Assembly: GCA_029204225.1 (NCBI GenBank)
Contig: CM055109.1
Span: 21,386,349-21,450,348 of the forward strand
Source: Diphasiastrum complanatum
Taxonomy: Eukaryota > Streptophyta > Lycopodiopsida > Lycopodiales > Lycopodiaceae
Direction: 5' to 3'
Length of the DNA: 64,000 bases
The notes under the pieces are model-generated. The model saw nothing but the letters and a program-made list of their open reading frames with translations. It did no database searches and was not told the DNA's origin. Both the position numbers and the translations under genes were made by a program. Below, piece after piece: positions 36,701-47,550 of the stretch. The first letter of the stretch is position 1. The number at the start of each line of letters is the position of its first letter.

Positions 36701-37283
36701 ACAGTAGATGGCGCTTGTATTTTGCTATGTAAGATCAAGTACAACCATGCTAATATTGTGACCGTAGGACGCCTTGCCGACGAATTGCTTTTTCTCTACT
36801 TCCTTCACTGTACAGAGGTGTTGATTTTGAATGTCAGACAGAGAATAATTTCGAGAATGTGCTGATTCAATCCACTCCCATTGTACCAGCTGACATTTTA
36901 TTAGGCCAAGTTAGAAACTGAATTCAATTACGATATGACATAATCACGAGCCAACTCCCATTCCTTCTTCCATAGTGATCTATGTAATTTAATTTCCCTA
37001 CATCCGAGTCAGTAAGCGTCTGCAATTGCATTGTTATTACTGGAGGTCTAGAAATTACCATCATTGAAAACAGGGATCTCAAGTGAGACGAACGCTCAGA
37101 TCTTCGAAAAATGTATTCTTTGCAAAAGATTTTGAGTGGGTAGGTGAGTAAGATCATTTTCCATATTTTCAAATACTGAGACATCAATCTTTCCATTACA
37201 TCCATCCTCTTTTCGGTCTCTTCTGACAAGTGGCTTATTTGACCAGGCTCATGAATATAAATTTTTTTTCAAAAGAAAGGGTA
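33703..37283. other. intergenic spacer
   Basis: No gene or element recognised. The 101-codon minus-strand ORF at 36924-37229 (MSEETEKRMDVMERLMSQYL...) has a short heptad-like N-terminus but no known domain, and is probably chance or remnant. Confidence 0.5.
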
Positions 37284-38574
37284 AATATGGTTTACAATAC
37301 AAAATTGTGTACCCATAGGAACTTATACTTGTACTCTGAACTAAAAGATTCAATTACACTTATACTTTGGATACTCATTCGATTGTGACAAACAATAATA
37401 CAAACATTTGTGGCAAACAAAGTTGATAATTAGATTTCTTAGTCGTGGTAGGATTTTAGTCCTCTCCATTAGAAATAGAATCTGGTATACAAAACATGGG
37501 CATGTATAGAGTACAACAATAAATAACAACGGCAAAATGGAGCACTATTATGTGGTTCATGTACATCTGAATCTGCGAAGTTCAAACATGATCTGCTTAA
37601 AATATGGTTTACAATATAAAATTGTGTACCCATAGGAACTTACACTTGTACTCTGAACTAAAAGATTCAATTACACTTATACTTTGGATACTCATTCAAT
37701 CGTGATAAACAATGATACAAACATTTGTGACAAACAAAGTTGATAATTAGATTTCTTAGTCATGGTAGGATTTTAATCCTCTCCATTAGAAATAGAATAT
37801 GGTAATACAGTTTTTTGATTCTAGAATACAACACACGGGCATGTATAGAGTGTTAGATTCACATGTGTGGACTGACCACAACATGTACTTGTGATCTCCT
37901 AAGGTGTGTAGATGCACCAAGATCAAGACTAGATTGAGATTCAAAATCTATCTTTGATTCTATGGCAAAAACACACTACTACATGCATTCAATCACTTCC
38001 AACTCTCACTCACACGTGTGGGAAGTATCCAAAATTATTCTAAGTAAAAACAAGCTGCTCTCCTTGGGTAGAGAGAGAAAATCAGCACGAGCTCTCGGGT
38101 AGAGAGAGAAAGCTATAAAATCACTTACACTCAAAATCCACTCAATCTCTAAATCAATTAGATCCAAATGAGAAGTGCAATGATACTAGTAGATCCACAA
38201 GCTACCAAAATACTCAATTATGATTGGACCACACTTTTTCCACCTCTTAATCCTATTGGACCATTGATCCATTCACCTCTAAATTCCATTGGACCATTTT
38301 CAAGCATATCTCAAATTCTATTGGACCACTCATGGTTCCACCTCTAAATCCTATTGGACCTCTTAAACTTCTTCAAACAAAAGCATTACACTTGTCTACA
38401 CTCTAATTGGCATGAGTTTGGCCTCCTACTCTATTTTGGCTCAATAGTGGCATTACAAGTGGAAATGGATAATTTGCCATCTATGCCAAATTTGACCCTA
38501 TCAACATCCTACACCTAGATGCTTGACTATGAAATTCTATGAGACCCCTATATCAAACATTTTTTATTTAGTGG

Positions 38575-39165
38575 AAATGGATATGTGCATCTTGTGTGAT
38601 CATCCTCCTTTGAAAGATTGGACATATAAGAGACATCAAGAGAGTTTGCATTGTCACTTTGATCCAATTTGTAGATGCCTTCAAATCTTGATCCATATGC
38701 AAGGATCTCACCATCCTTCTTGATCACACAATTGTCAATACTGAAATTGACATCAAAGCCACTATCAAGAAGTTGGCCAACACTTAAGATGCTCTTTGTA
38801 AGCTTTGGGACAAAAAGAACATTGTTGAGAAAGAGATCTTTGGAAGATGCAAGCTTCAAGGGAATAATCCCTACTCCTTCAATATTGCACTCATGCTCAT
38901 TTGCAATGTATATGCTCTTCTTGACTCCATCATAAGGCATAATAGATGAAAAAGAGTGCTTGGAGCCACACATATGTGAAGATGCTCCACTATCAATATA
39001 CCATGAGTCATCATTGTTGAAGGTGGAAGAGGAGAAGCTTGATGACATAAGAGAGCCTTCTCCATCACTTGCAATATAGTCTTCTTTCTCATTGGTGATG
39101 TTGGCTTGATTGAGTTGATTCTTCTTCTTGAAGCAATGGTGGCATAATGACCTTTCTTGCCACAA
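38575..39165 (-). pseudogene. Copia F protease and pre-integrase start
   Basis: Open frame 39165-38548. After a Lys/Asn spacer comes the protease site DDSWYIDSGASSHMCG, then the usual strands (CNIEGVGIIPLKL, VLFVPKLTKSILSVGQLLDS) and the start of the region before integrase (FEGIYKLD). Homology ends near 38575, where the sequence runs into the 3' LTR, so a deletion removed everything from integrase to the start of U3. Confidence 0.85.
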
Positions 39166-39935
39166 TAAAAGAACTTGATATTCTTCTTCTCGAGATTTGA
39201 AGTAGAAGCATGAGATGTATCCTCCTCCTCTCTATCTTGGTCTTTAGCTTTGTCATTAGAGGGGTGATGGTGTTGCTTCTTACTCCTCTCTTTGTGTTTG
39301 GCAAATAGAACTTTGCCATCATCGTGATTGAGTGATAGCTTGTCCATCCTCAAGAGTTTGTACTCTTGTCTTGATTCTTCAGAAATAAGCACACTTTGAA
39401 GGGCCTACAAACTTGGTAGCTCCTCCTCAATGGCATAGGATTGGACAAGGTTGTCATGTTCATCTCTCAAGCCATTGAGAATGACTTGGACTAGCTCACT
39501 TTGATTGATTGAGTCACCAATACATGCAAGCTCCCTATGAATATCCTTGACTCTCAAAACATAATTAGATGCACTCTCATCACTCTTTTGACTACTTTGA
39601 AAGATTTGATTTCTAAGAGTGAGGAGCCTAGAGGTGTTCTTAGCTTCGTAGATGGACTTGAGACAATACCAAGATTCCTTGGATGTAGAACAATCACCAA
39701 TCTCCCTCAATATCTCATTAGAGACATTCATCTTAATGTAGTGGAGAGCCATCCTAGCTCTCTTCTTGTATTTTTGTACTTCTTGAAGGACTTGAGGCTC
39801 CTCCTCAATCCCAAGTACAATGTCCATCACGTCTTGGAGTATCAAGATGGACTCCATCCTCAACTTCCATATTGAATAATTGGAAGTAGTCAATCTCTCA
39901 CTTGGTTGCAACAAGTATGAACTCATTGAACTCAT
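38900..39935 (-). pseudogene. Copia F gag
   Basis: Start at 39935 (MSSMSSYLLQPSERLTTSNY, SIWKLRMESIL). It is open for 176 codons (MALHYIKMNVSNEILREIGD, SWYCLKSIYEAKNTSRLLTL, YVLRVKDIHRELACIG), broken by one in-frame TAG at 39407-39405, and continues in the same frame to the basic tail and zinc knuckle near 39170. The first knuckle Cys is replaced by Phe (FFYCGKKGHYAT). Protease follows in another frame. Confidence 0.88.
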
Positions 39936-40440
39936 GTAAAGTGGAGATAAATAAAAGTGATGAACAAAAAATGTTGCTACACACTCTCGATAGGATCCGA
40001 TGATGAAGTGCTATCTCCTCCTATGAAAGATCTTGCAACTATTTGTAAATTGATTATCACTAGCTACTCAAATCTCTCTAAAACAAGATTCATTTCACAT
40101 CAAATGATGGACAATAGACAAAGTTAGGATCATTTACTCTTAGCACGTATGAAATACACTAAGTAACCAAATTTGACCCAAACTCAATGATATTGCATGA
40201 AACAAATTGGCTATGATCTCAAATCAATGTCTAGATCACTTATAGATGAGATTGGTAACCATCCAACTGTGAACAGAGATCAAAAAATGTGAGATCTTAA
40301 AGGCCACAAGAACTAATTGGCTTATCATTCACATGAAGCTAGTCTCGAATCAACTTAATGAAAATCAACTAAGATCTTAAATCAAAGCTTGAAAAACATT
40401 ACATCACATAGATTCATTCACACAATAGCGGAACACCCCA

Positions 40441-40467
40441 CCCCCCCCCCCCCCCCCCCCCCCCCCC
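40441..40467. repeat. poly-C tract
   Basis: At least 27 consecutive C residues, preceded and followed by further C-rich bases. Confidence 0.9.
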
Positions 40468-40739
40468 TTCCTCCCCCGAAGGATTCTTTTCTTATCATTA
40501 TGCAAATCCAATTGGCCAATGCCAATTACATATACAATGGATTCCAATAGGGTCTCAAATGTAGGACATCAACTTAACATAGTCTTAGTTCATATTCAAT
40601 GATCTTATTCCATATCTAGCTTAACAAAAGCATAGAAATCTCTTCATCAATCTCAATCTTTCCGACATGCAATCATGTTGGATCTTAGATTCTTATCATG
40701 CAATCATAAGGGTTCATAGATTCTTGACATGCAACAGTC

Positions 40740-41045
40740 ATGAAGTGACATGCATGGTCATTTGGCAATGCATGGTGTGACATGCAAGCTTCAAATCTGA
40801 CATGCAAGCTCTAAATCTGACATGCAAGCTCTAGATCTGACATGCATAGACAATAGATCACTGATGCTATGACATGCAAGCTTCAAATCTGACATGCAAG
40901 CTCTAAATCTGACATGCATGGACAATAGGCCACTGATGGCATGACATGCAAGCCCTAGGTCTGACATGCATAGACAATAGGCCACTGATGGCATGACATG
41001 CAAGCTCTAGATCTGACATGCATAGGCCACTGATAGCCCAACATG
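40740..41045. repeat. 20-bp and composite tandem array (TCTGACATGCAAGCTCTAAA)
   Basis: The 20-bp unit alternates with a longer unit containing CATAGACAATAGGCCACTGA plus TGGCATGACATGCAAGC. About ten GACATGCA occurrences give a higher-order repeat. Confidence 0.85.
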
Positions 41046-42549
41046 CAAAAGTACTGATCAGCCATTCTTACACAGTTTCAAGAGCATACCATGGTTTCGA
41101 GAGAAGGTGAAAGTGAGAGAGGGAGAGAGAGAGCGTGTGTGGGTTTGTGTATGATGTGAAAGAGAGAGAGAAATCCGAGGGTTTGAGCTCCAAAAATCCT
41201 GCAATCACAAAATAACATAGTCTCCTTGAGGTGATGCCTCAATCCCCTTCTCCAAAGGACCTGTACACAACAAACAACAAAATGGCAGAGTTTGCATGCA
41301 TCATCCTTCAATCCTCCTGGTAGAGGGGCACATTTCCACTTATATAGAGAGTGGAGAGTCCTTCCAAAGTGAGTGAGGTGTCAAGTTCAAGTGCATGAGG
41401 TGTGAGGAAGACTCCAATTGGACTTAGGGTGAAGTGGAGTGCATGGATGAGGTGTATTAGTTGGAGAGGGTGAATGAGTGATGTGTATTAGCTTGGGAGA
41501 GTTATTATGGTATTTGGTATATGAAGTGAGAGTGTAGGAGGGAGCCCCATTCTAGGTGTCAAATTGTCTAGAATGCAAGAGGAAAAGTAGGTGGGAGGTA
41601 GGTGGTACAAGGTTCAAACTTGACTTTTAATTACATATAGTTTTACATGGTTACAACTTGGGAAGTCACCCAAGTGCAATCTTCCTAAGGAAGAGCCAAG
41701 GTATATGTCCATCTTGTTTTCACATAATGTCCATACAACATGTACTTGTGATCTCCTAAGGTGTGTAGATGCACCAAGATCAAGACTAGATTGAGATTCA
41801 AAATCTATCTTTGATTCCATGGCAAAAACACACTACTACATGCATTCAATCACTTCCAACTCTCACTCACACGTGTGGGAAGTGTCAAAAAATTATTCTA
41901 AGTAAAAACAAGCTGCTCTCCTTGGGTAGAGAGAGAAAATCATCATGAGCTCTCGGGTAGAGAGAGAAAGCTAGAAAATCACTTACACTCAAAATTCACT
42001 TAATCCCTAGATCAATTAGATCCAAATGAGAAGTGCAATGATACTAGTAGATCCACGAGCTACCACAATGCTCAATTATGATTGGACCACACTTTTGCCA
42101 CCTCTTAATCCTATTGGACCATTGATCCATTCACCTCTAAATTCTATTGGACCATTTTCAAGCATATCTCAAATTCTATTGGACCACTCACGGTTCCACC
42201 TCTAGATCCTATTGGACCTCTTAAACTTCATCAAACAAAAGCATTATAATTTGCCATCTATGCCAAATTTGACTCTATCAACATCCTACACCTAGATGCT
42301 TGACTATGAAATTCTATGAGACCCCTATATCAAACATTTTCGATTTACTTTACAATTCTCCACACGTGGGAACATCCTCCACACTTGAAATTCACTTACA
42401 AACTTCTATCATAAAAAATACCAGGCTAGATTTTTGCCAATTTCTCACAAGAGTACAACAATAAATAACAACGGGGCAAAATAGAGCACTATTCAAAGGA
42501 ATGTGGTTCATGTAGATCTCAGTCTGCGAAGTTCAAACATCATCTGCTT

Positions 42550-43390
42550 CTATGGATACTTCATTCCTGGTCAACTTTAAAACTAGTTTAAACCATATTT
42601 GTACTACTGCTTGATGGTCTGACAGTTCCAACAAATTGGAATTGTTCTTTGAACGGTATTTTCAGACAGTTGCAAGTCATGATCGTCATGAGCCCGCAGG
42701 TCAATAATGAGATACTTTGTTGGGGTCAGATTACGAGATTCCTTCCTGACACGTGTCTATCTTGTCTCACTTTTGGCATTCCCATTACCCGCATCCATTT
42801 CGCTATAAGAAAGAACAACATAACCATTCATTCCAACACGTTCCTATTAGGTATTAGATTGTAAGATTTTCGAGATAGCTCACATCAACATTTGGAGTTT
42901 TCCCAATCACACTAGCAGCCTTTCAGCTTTTCCGAAGCCTTGCCCGGATCTTATGTATCAATTTAGTACCATCGAAGAATAACAGAAGCAAAGGTGTTGT
43001 ATATGTCTGTAGATATAGAGGTTTTTTTTTTTTCGCGAATGGAGAGGCTGCTATGGAATTAAATGCAAAACTAGGAGCATTAAATAATTTGTAATAAAAC
43101 TGAAATTTTTTTGCAAGCCAACATTTCCTATGTTAATTGTATAGAAACGTTAATATTCATTAATATTGGCTAGTCGTTTGATATGTATTTCTTTGCAAGG
43201 GTGCCTTTTGGGATTTCTTTGGGTAGTAATATTAGATTGTAATATTTGTGATTGTGTTTCAGATAGATGAATGTGTCTGATTGAAAATTTTCTGATTTTT
43301 GTAAATTGGAGATGAAAACTAGCAAGAATTTTGTATGGGTTATGGTGGGATTCGTTCAATTATTTTGGATGTGTCTAATGAGATTTAGCC
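42550..43390. other. spacer between Copia F and the Helitron-like region
   Basis: AT-rich, no coding homology seen; nothing else noted. Confidence 0.45.
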
Positions 43391-43393
43391 TCC

Positions 43394-44870
43394 ATATTCT
43401 TTACTAATATGAAAAAAACGACGGAAATATATGCTTTATGCACGATTGTCGGTGTATTTGAGGTTTGTAAAGCCATTCTTCTTTGGGTTATTTGCTCAGT
43501 TTTATGTGTATTCTGATGCTCGAATAAAATATACTTGCACTACGTACAGTTATGTTTTGCCATCCATCAGGTGGAAAATCCTGGTGCATGAAATATTACG
43601 TACTGATGTTGGTGGAAGACCCAACACTATTACGTAATAGAATTGCAATTGTAGGTGAATGTTAAACTGTAACTAAGCTCAGGATTTATATGATTAACAC
43701 TAATAAACACTTCCAATGAACCTACCGTTAATGAGATTATGGTGTTCACATTCTTTACTAATATGAAAAAAAAACGAGCACGTATATGATTTATCCATGA
43801 GTGTCAATGTATTTGAGCTTTTTAAAGCCATTTTCTTTTTAAGTCTTTTGCTTTTACATGTATTGGTAGTTAGGTGCAACAAAGTGAAACCACTTACGTT
43901 TGTCAAAAAAAAAAACTATGTTGTATGTATTCATTTCATTATATTATTGTATTATTGTGTGCCTAGGTTTTTGTCGTGGGTTCATAGTAGATGGGTTTTA
44001 TTAAAACCAGTTGCAAAAAAGTAAATTGTGCTTGTTGCCAGGTTCAGTTAAAGCTAAAGAACATATATTTTGTCTTATTGGGCTACTTAGATAGGTTTAA
44101 TATTAGGATCTCTTTTGCATGTCATTGTATTGACATTTCCAAAATCCATTTCAAGGGCAGAGGCTTGCAACTCATCACCGTCATTAATCTAAACAAAAAA
44201 AAAGATATAGTAAATTAACAGCCGAAAATTATAGTCCATTCCGAGCATTCACAAAGCGAGGAGTTACAATTACTAAAGTGATGGATGGGTGGATATCGTA
44301 TCAATGCATATGTAAAAAACTAGTAACATTGACCATTTCTTAATTAACATGACCAAGATCTTGTAATGCCTAGAGTTTGGATCATGCAACAGGTGGAAAA
44401 GCTTGGTGCACGAAATATTGTGTATTCTTCTTAGAGAAAAATCCAATACGAATATGTGGTTTGTTTGCAACAAGCAACATATTTCGAAGTTCAATTGAGC
44501 TTATAACTTAGTACCAGTAAATAATTTGTAATTACAGTGCCATTGTTTTGTTGCAAATTAATCTATCTTGTACTTGAAGTGGTAAATTATAGGAGCTGAC
44601 TAGCTAGGCAATGATACCTGAATAGGTTTCCTGTAGTTGTGTTGCTAGAAAATGTATTGCCTTCACTCAATACCATAAAGCTGGGGTCATGTAACGGGGA
44701 GAATATGGTGGTGCACATCTTGTATATTGTTGAAAAATCCAATACTAACACGTGATTTGCTTGCAATGGTAAGCTTTAACTGAGCCCATAATTTAGATAT
44801 CAATTAACATCATCGAATATCGTGTATAAATAGTGTCGTTGTTTTGTTGCGTACAAATGTGGACTGTACT
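43394..44870. repeat. diverged direct repeats of about 0.3-0.36 kb
   Basis: TTCTTTACTAATATGAAAAAA followed by a GTGTATTTGAG...TTTAAAGCCATT segment occurs at about 43397 and 43751. A second shared block, TGGTGCA(T/C)GAAATATT followed by ATCCAATAC-type sequence, occurs near 43582, 44403 and, weaker, 44710. About four degenerate units lie upstream of the coding region starting at 44.84 kb. Confidence 0.55.
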
Positions 44871-46670
44871 ATAGGTGCTAGACCACAATATCTGATCAAA
44901 TTTCATGTAGTTGTATTGCAAAAAAATACACTACCTTTGCGTAATTTTGGCATGATACTACCTTTTCCCCAAAAAATCGAACACATGTACAAAAGTGATG
45001 TTGCTAGACATTTCAAGGAAACCCATGATTACCACCAGTGGGAGTGTTTGTTTTCTGGCAACAATGTGCGTGCTTTGGTCACTAAAAACATGCATGATTC
45101 GTATGTTTAACTATTTTGCATGGCTATGTTCATAAATGCAAATGGAGATTTCAGATTCAAAACACCAAATAAATAGCGATGTCGATTTCCTAACTGATGG
45201 TAATATTACATTTTTTATTTGAATCCATTATAATTGAAACTTTTTAAATCAAATAATCACAAAGCTTTGTTACTATTTTCGATTACCGATTTAAGAAAGG
45301 AGCTGCAAGGCATAGCAACACACGTGGAATTGCCACTAACTGATAGTACCATTAAAAGTTACCATTTTCAAAATCAAAATGCTTACTTTTGATTTAATAC
45401 ATATTAGTAATTTTTAACATATATGTATTTGTACGTTGCAGAAGAATTACGTCAATTTGAACAAGACTTACAAGCAACCAAACCTTCAACTGATGTTTAC
45501 AACAATTATAAGTAAAGTACATAACGTACTCGTTTCAAAAACCCGGTTTGGCTAACATTTATTAGAATAAATTTTATACGTGTTTATGATGGCAGAGGCT
45601 GCGAGTTCATCTGCAACAACAAAATGCGGCCTAGTTCAAGAATCGTCTACACGTACGGTAGCCCCAAAAATATGTAAACGGGCAACAATAGACCTGTTGG
45701 CAACTAGACCTATTGATGGCGCTCGTACCTCTATCAAACCGCATGAGCTATTTGAAGAATGTGTGGAGTCATGTCCACAAAATCTGGAAATAAATCCACC
45801 CGCATTTAGTTCCAATCGACTGCCTTATATTCGGCAGAGAGGAATTCGACAACTCTACATAGATGATATCGAGTTAGGCTTATATAATATAATGTTTGAA
45901 GGCCAAATTCTATCAAAATATGGCAACTTTTCACAGGATTTGCTATATCCAAAAGTGTTAAAATTCGACCTGAGACTGACATTCATGGTAATCATGCAAT
46001 CACATTGTCAATTCCCCAAGTACATTTAAACACACCTTTTCTTCAATTGACAATTAATGATTGTATTCGATTAACAAACTTTCATATAGAAAAAAAAATC
46101 CTAAACATGATTGTGGCACATCAAATTTTGTACTACCGGCCTAACACAACAGTTGAGAAAAATGCATTTCTGAATATTAAAACTAGTTTCTATCTTGAAA
46201 TTTCCCTCGCAAATTTTAGGACAGATTGTGTGGAACTGTTGGCTGAAGATCCACACATCCATAACTCGTGCTTGGTCGCAACAATTGTCGTCGCTATTAT
46301 TGCCATTGCTGGTATGCAACTCCATCGACATTCCATCATAGTTTGTGACGGATTCGAAAAAGCTGATGAAGGCGAGGAACATCCGAGTACGAATAATTGC
46401 ATTTATTTTGTGATGCAAGATTTTTAGCACTATCGTACCTAAAAAAGAATTCACGTACGAATGGAATTGTGTGTGTTTTGTTGACTTGTACAGATTATAT
46501 TCTGGCCAGATACAAATCATTTACTTGAACAAATACTTGATGCATACAAAAATGAGCAAAGAGTCATCTATAGTATTCGCAATTTAGGGGTGTGGAAAAA
46601 ATCGGATCCTCTGATATTCATGGCTATGACCAAAACAATCTTCGCAGCGGTTCCTAAGGGTGAATTTTAG
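44844..46670 (+). pseudogene. multi-exon gene remnant, possible RPA-like OB-fold protein linked to a Helitron
   Basis: Coding blocks with splice-like borders: 44844-45110 (basic, with HFKETH), 45440-45513 (after GTTGCAG), 45595 to about 45985 (after GGCAG), about 45990-46410 (shifted frame, LNTPFLQLTINDCIRLTNFH) and 46494-46670 (after TTGTACAG, ending TAG). The order GQILSKYGNF, a K-D-x-G strand region, LQLTINDCIRLTNFHI, HQILYYRPNTTVEKN resembles the strand pattern of replication protein A / DUF223 OB folds. Plant Helitrons often carry RPA genes, and Rep sequence lies downstream. The fold assignment is inference; frames change between blocks and may reflect decay rather than splicing. I cannot name the gene with certainty. 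Confidence 0.35.
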
Positions 46671-47204
46671 GACAAAGTAGAGTTGGTGCACCGCGAAAAA
46701 AAAACCCTACAAATAAACCAGTAGAGGTTGGTTTCATGTACTACTAATTCGTTCTGCACACATATTTTTATATGTCCACAAACTGGTACACTACTGGAAT
46801 AGATTGTGTGGAAGAAGTATCAGTAGTAGTTAAAATACCAATACTATCACGACCTAGGCTTTTAGTATCGAACTTCAAATACCTATGTCATGTAAATAAC
46901 GTTTTGATATAAATGGATCATATGAATAAGGTGCTTGTATTGGTTGTTAATATGAATCCATTCTAATTACATATCATGTTTCAAATATTTACGTTTAGCA
47001 ATTTGGAAACACATCCCCGTTGTGGAAAAGGTATTTTCTTCTAGTTTTTTTAACCATAAATATCGATAGATGCATGTTGGGCCTTCTAGGAAAATGTAAA
47101 CTGTATATATCGTACTAATAAAACTGTGTCACGCGAAACCCATTTTCCATATGAGGTGGTTTGTAATATTCGTTTTTTAGTGGACAATTATTTAGCACAC
47201 ATTC
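46671..47204. other. AT-rich spacer
   Basis: Between the two Helitron-region genes. No coding or structural signal noted. Confidence 0.4.
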
Positions 47205-47475
47205 TGTTTATGCTAGAAAACAATATATTCATTTCAATCTTATACATGGTATGTTTTATTTATTAGCCGTCATTTATGCTAAAAACAATATGTCCATTTC
47301 AATCTTATATATATTTTGTCTTATTAATCAAAAGTAATTTTTTAACTTATGTTCATTTCAATCTTATACATGGTATGTTTTGTTTATTAGAAGTAATTTA
47401 TGCTAGAAACAATATGTTCCTTTCAGTCGTACACATGTTATGTTTTATTAATTAGAAGTAATTTCATAACTTCAG
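47205..47475. repeat. about 75-90 bp AT-rich tandem repeat, four diverged copies
   Basis: CAATATGTTCATTTCAATCTT followed by ATACATGGTATGTTTT and TTATTAGAAGTAATTT recurs at about 47220, 47288, 47350 and 47410. Confidence 0.7.
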
Positions 47476-47550
47476 ACTGATTTTGATTCGTACTGCAGCC
47501 ATCCAGTGCATTGCTGAATTAGCATTGGTGTAATCTTAGCAATCAAGACT

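Larger units (their letters stand above)
39936..41708. other. unusually long internal leader of Copia F
   Basis: About 1.77 kb lies between the gag start and the 5' LTR, where a few dozen to a few hundred bases are usual. It contains a C-tract (40441-40467), the 20-bp array at 40740-41045 and a TATA-like TATATAGAG near 41341. No Met-type binding site abuts the LTR. Another, older LTR or insertion may be nested here. Confidence 0.5.
37851..42449 (-). mobile_element. Copia element F, internally deleted, with TSD
   Basis: The insertion starts TGTTAGATTC and ends TTTCTCACA. It is flanked by AGAG at 37847-37850 and 42450-42453, a 4-bp target duplication (5 bp with one mismatch). Left LTR: 37851 to about 38568. 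Right LTR: about 41709-42449. The LTRs match along GTACTTGTGATCTCCTAAGG to CCCCTATATCAAACATTTT. The right one lacks about 80 bp present at 38375-38480, and the left one lacks the last 100 bp of the right one. Gag and protease are on the minus strand; integrase, RT and RNase H are gone. It could only move with help from another element. Confidence 0.85.
37284..42549. repeat. 317-bp tandem duplication, second copy interrupted by Copia F
   Basis: Copy 1 runs 37284-37600. Copy 2 begins at 37601 with the same AATATGGTTTACAATA start, is followed to 37850, and resumes after the Copia insertion at 42450 until about 42549 (GTACAACAATAAATAAC, TCTGCGAAGTTCAAACAT). Copy 1 therefore shows the site before insertion (GTATAGAGTACAAC, 37505-37518). 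Confidence 0.85.
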
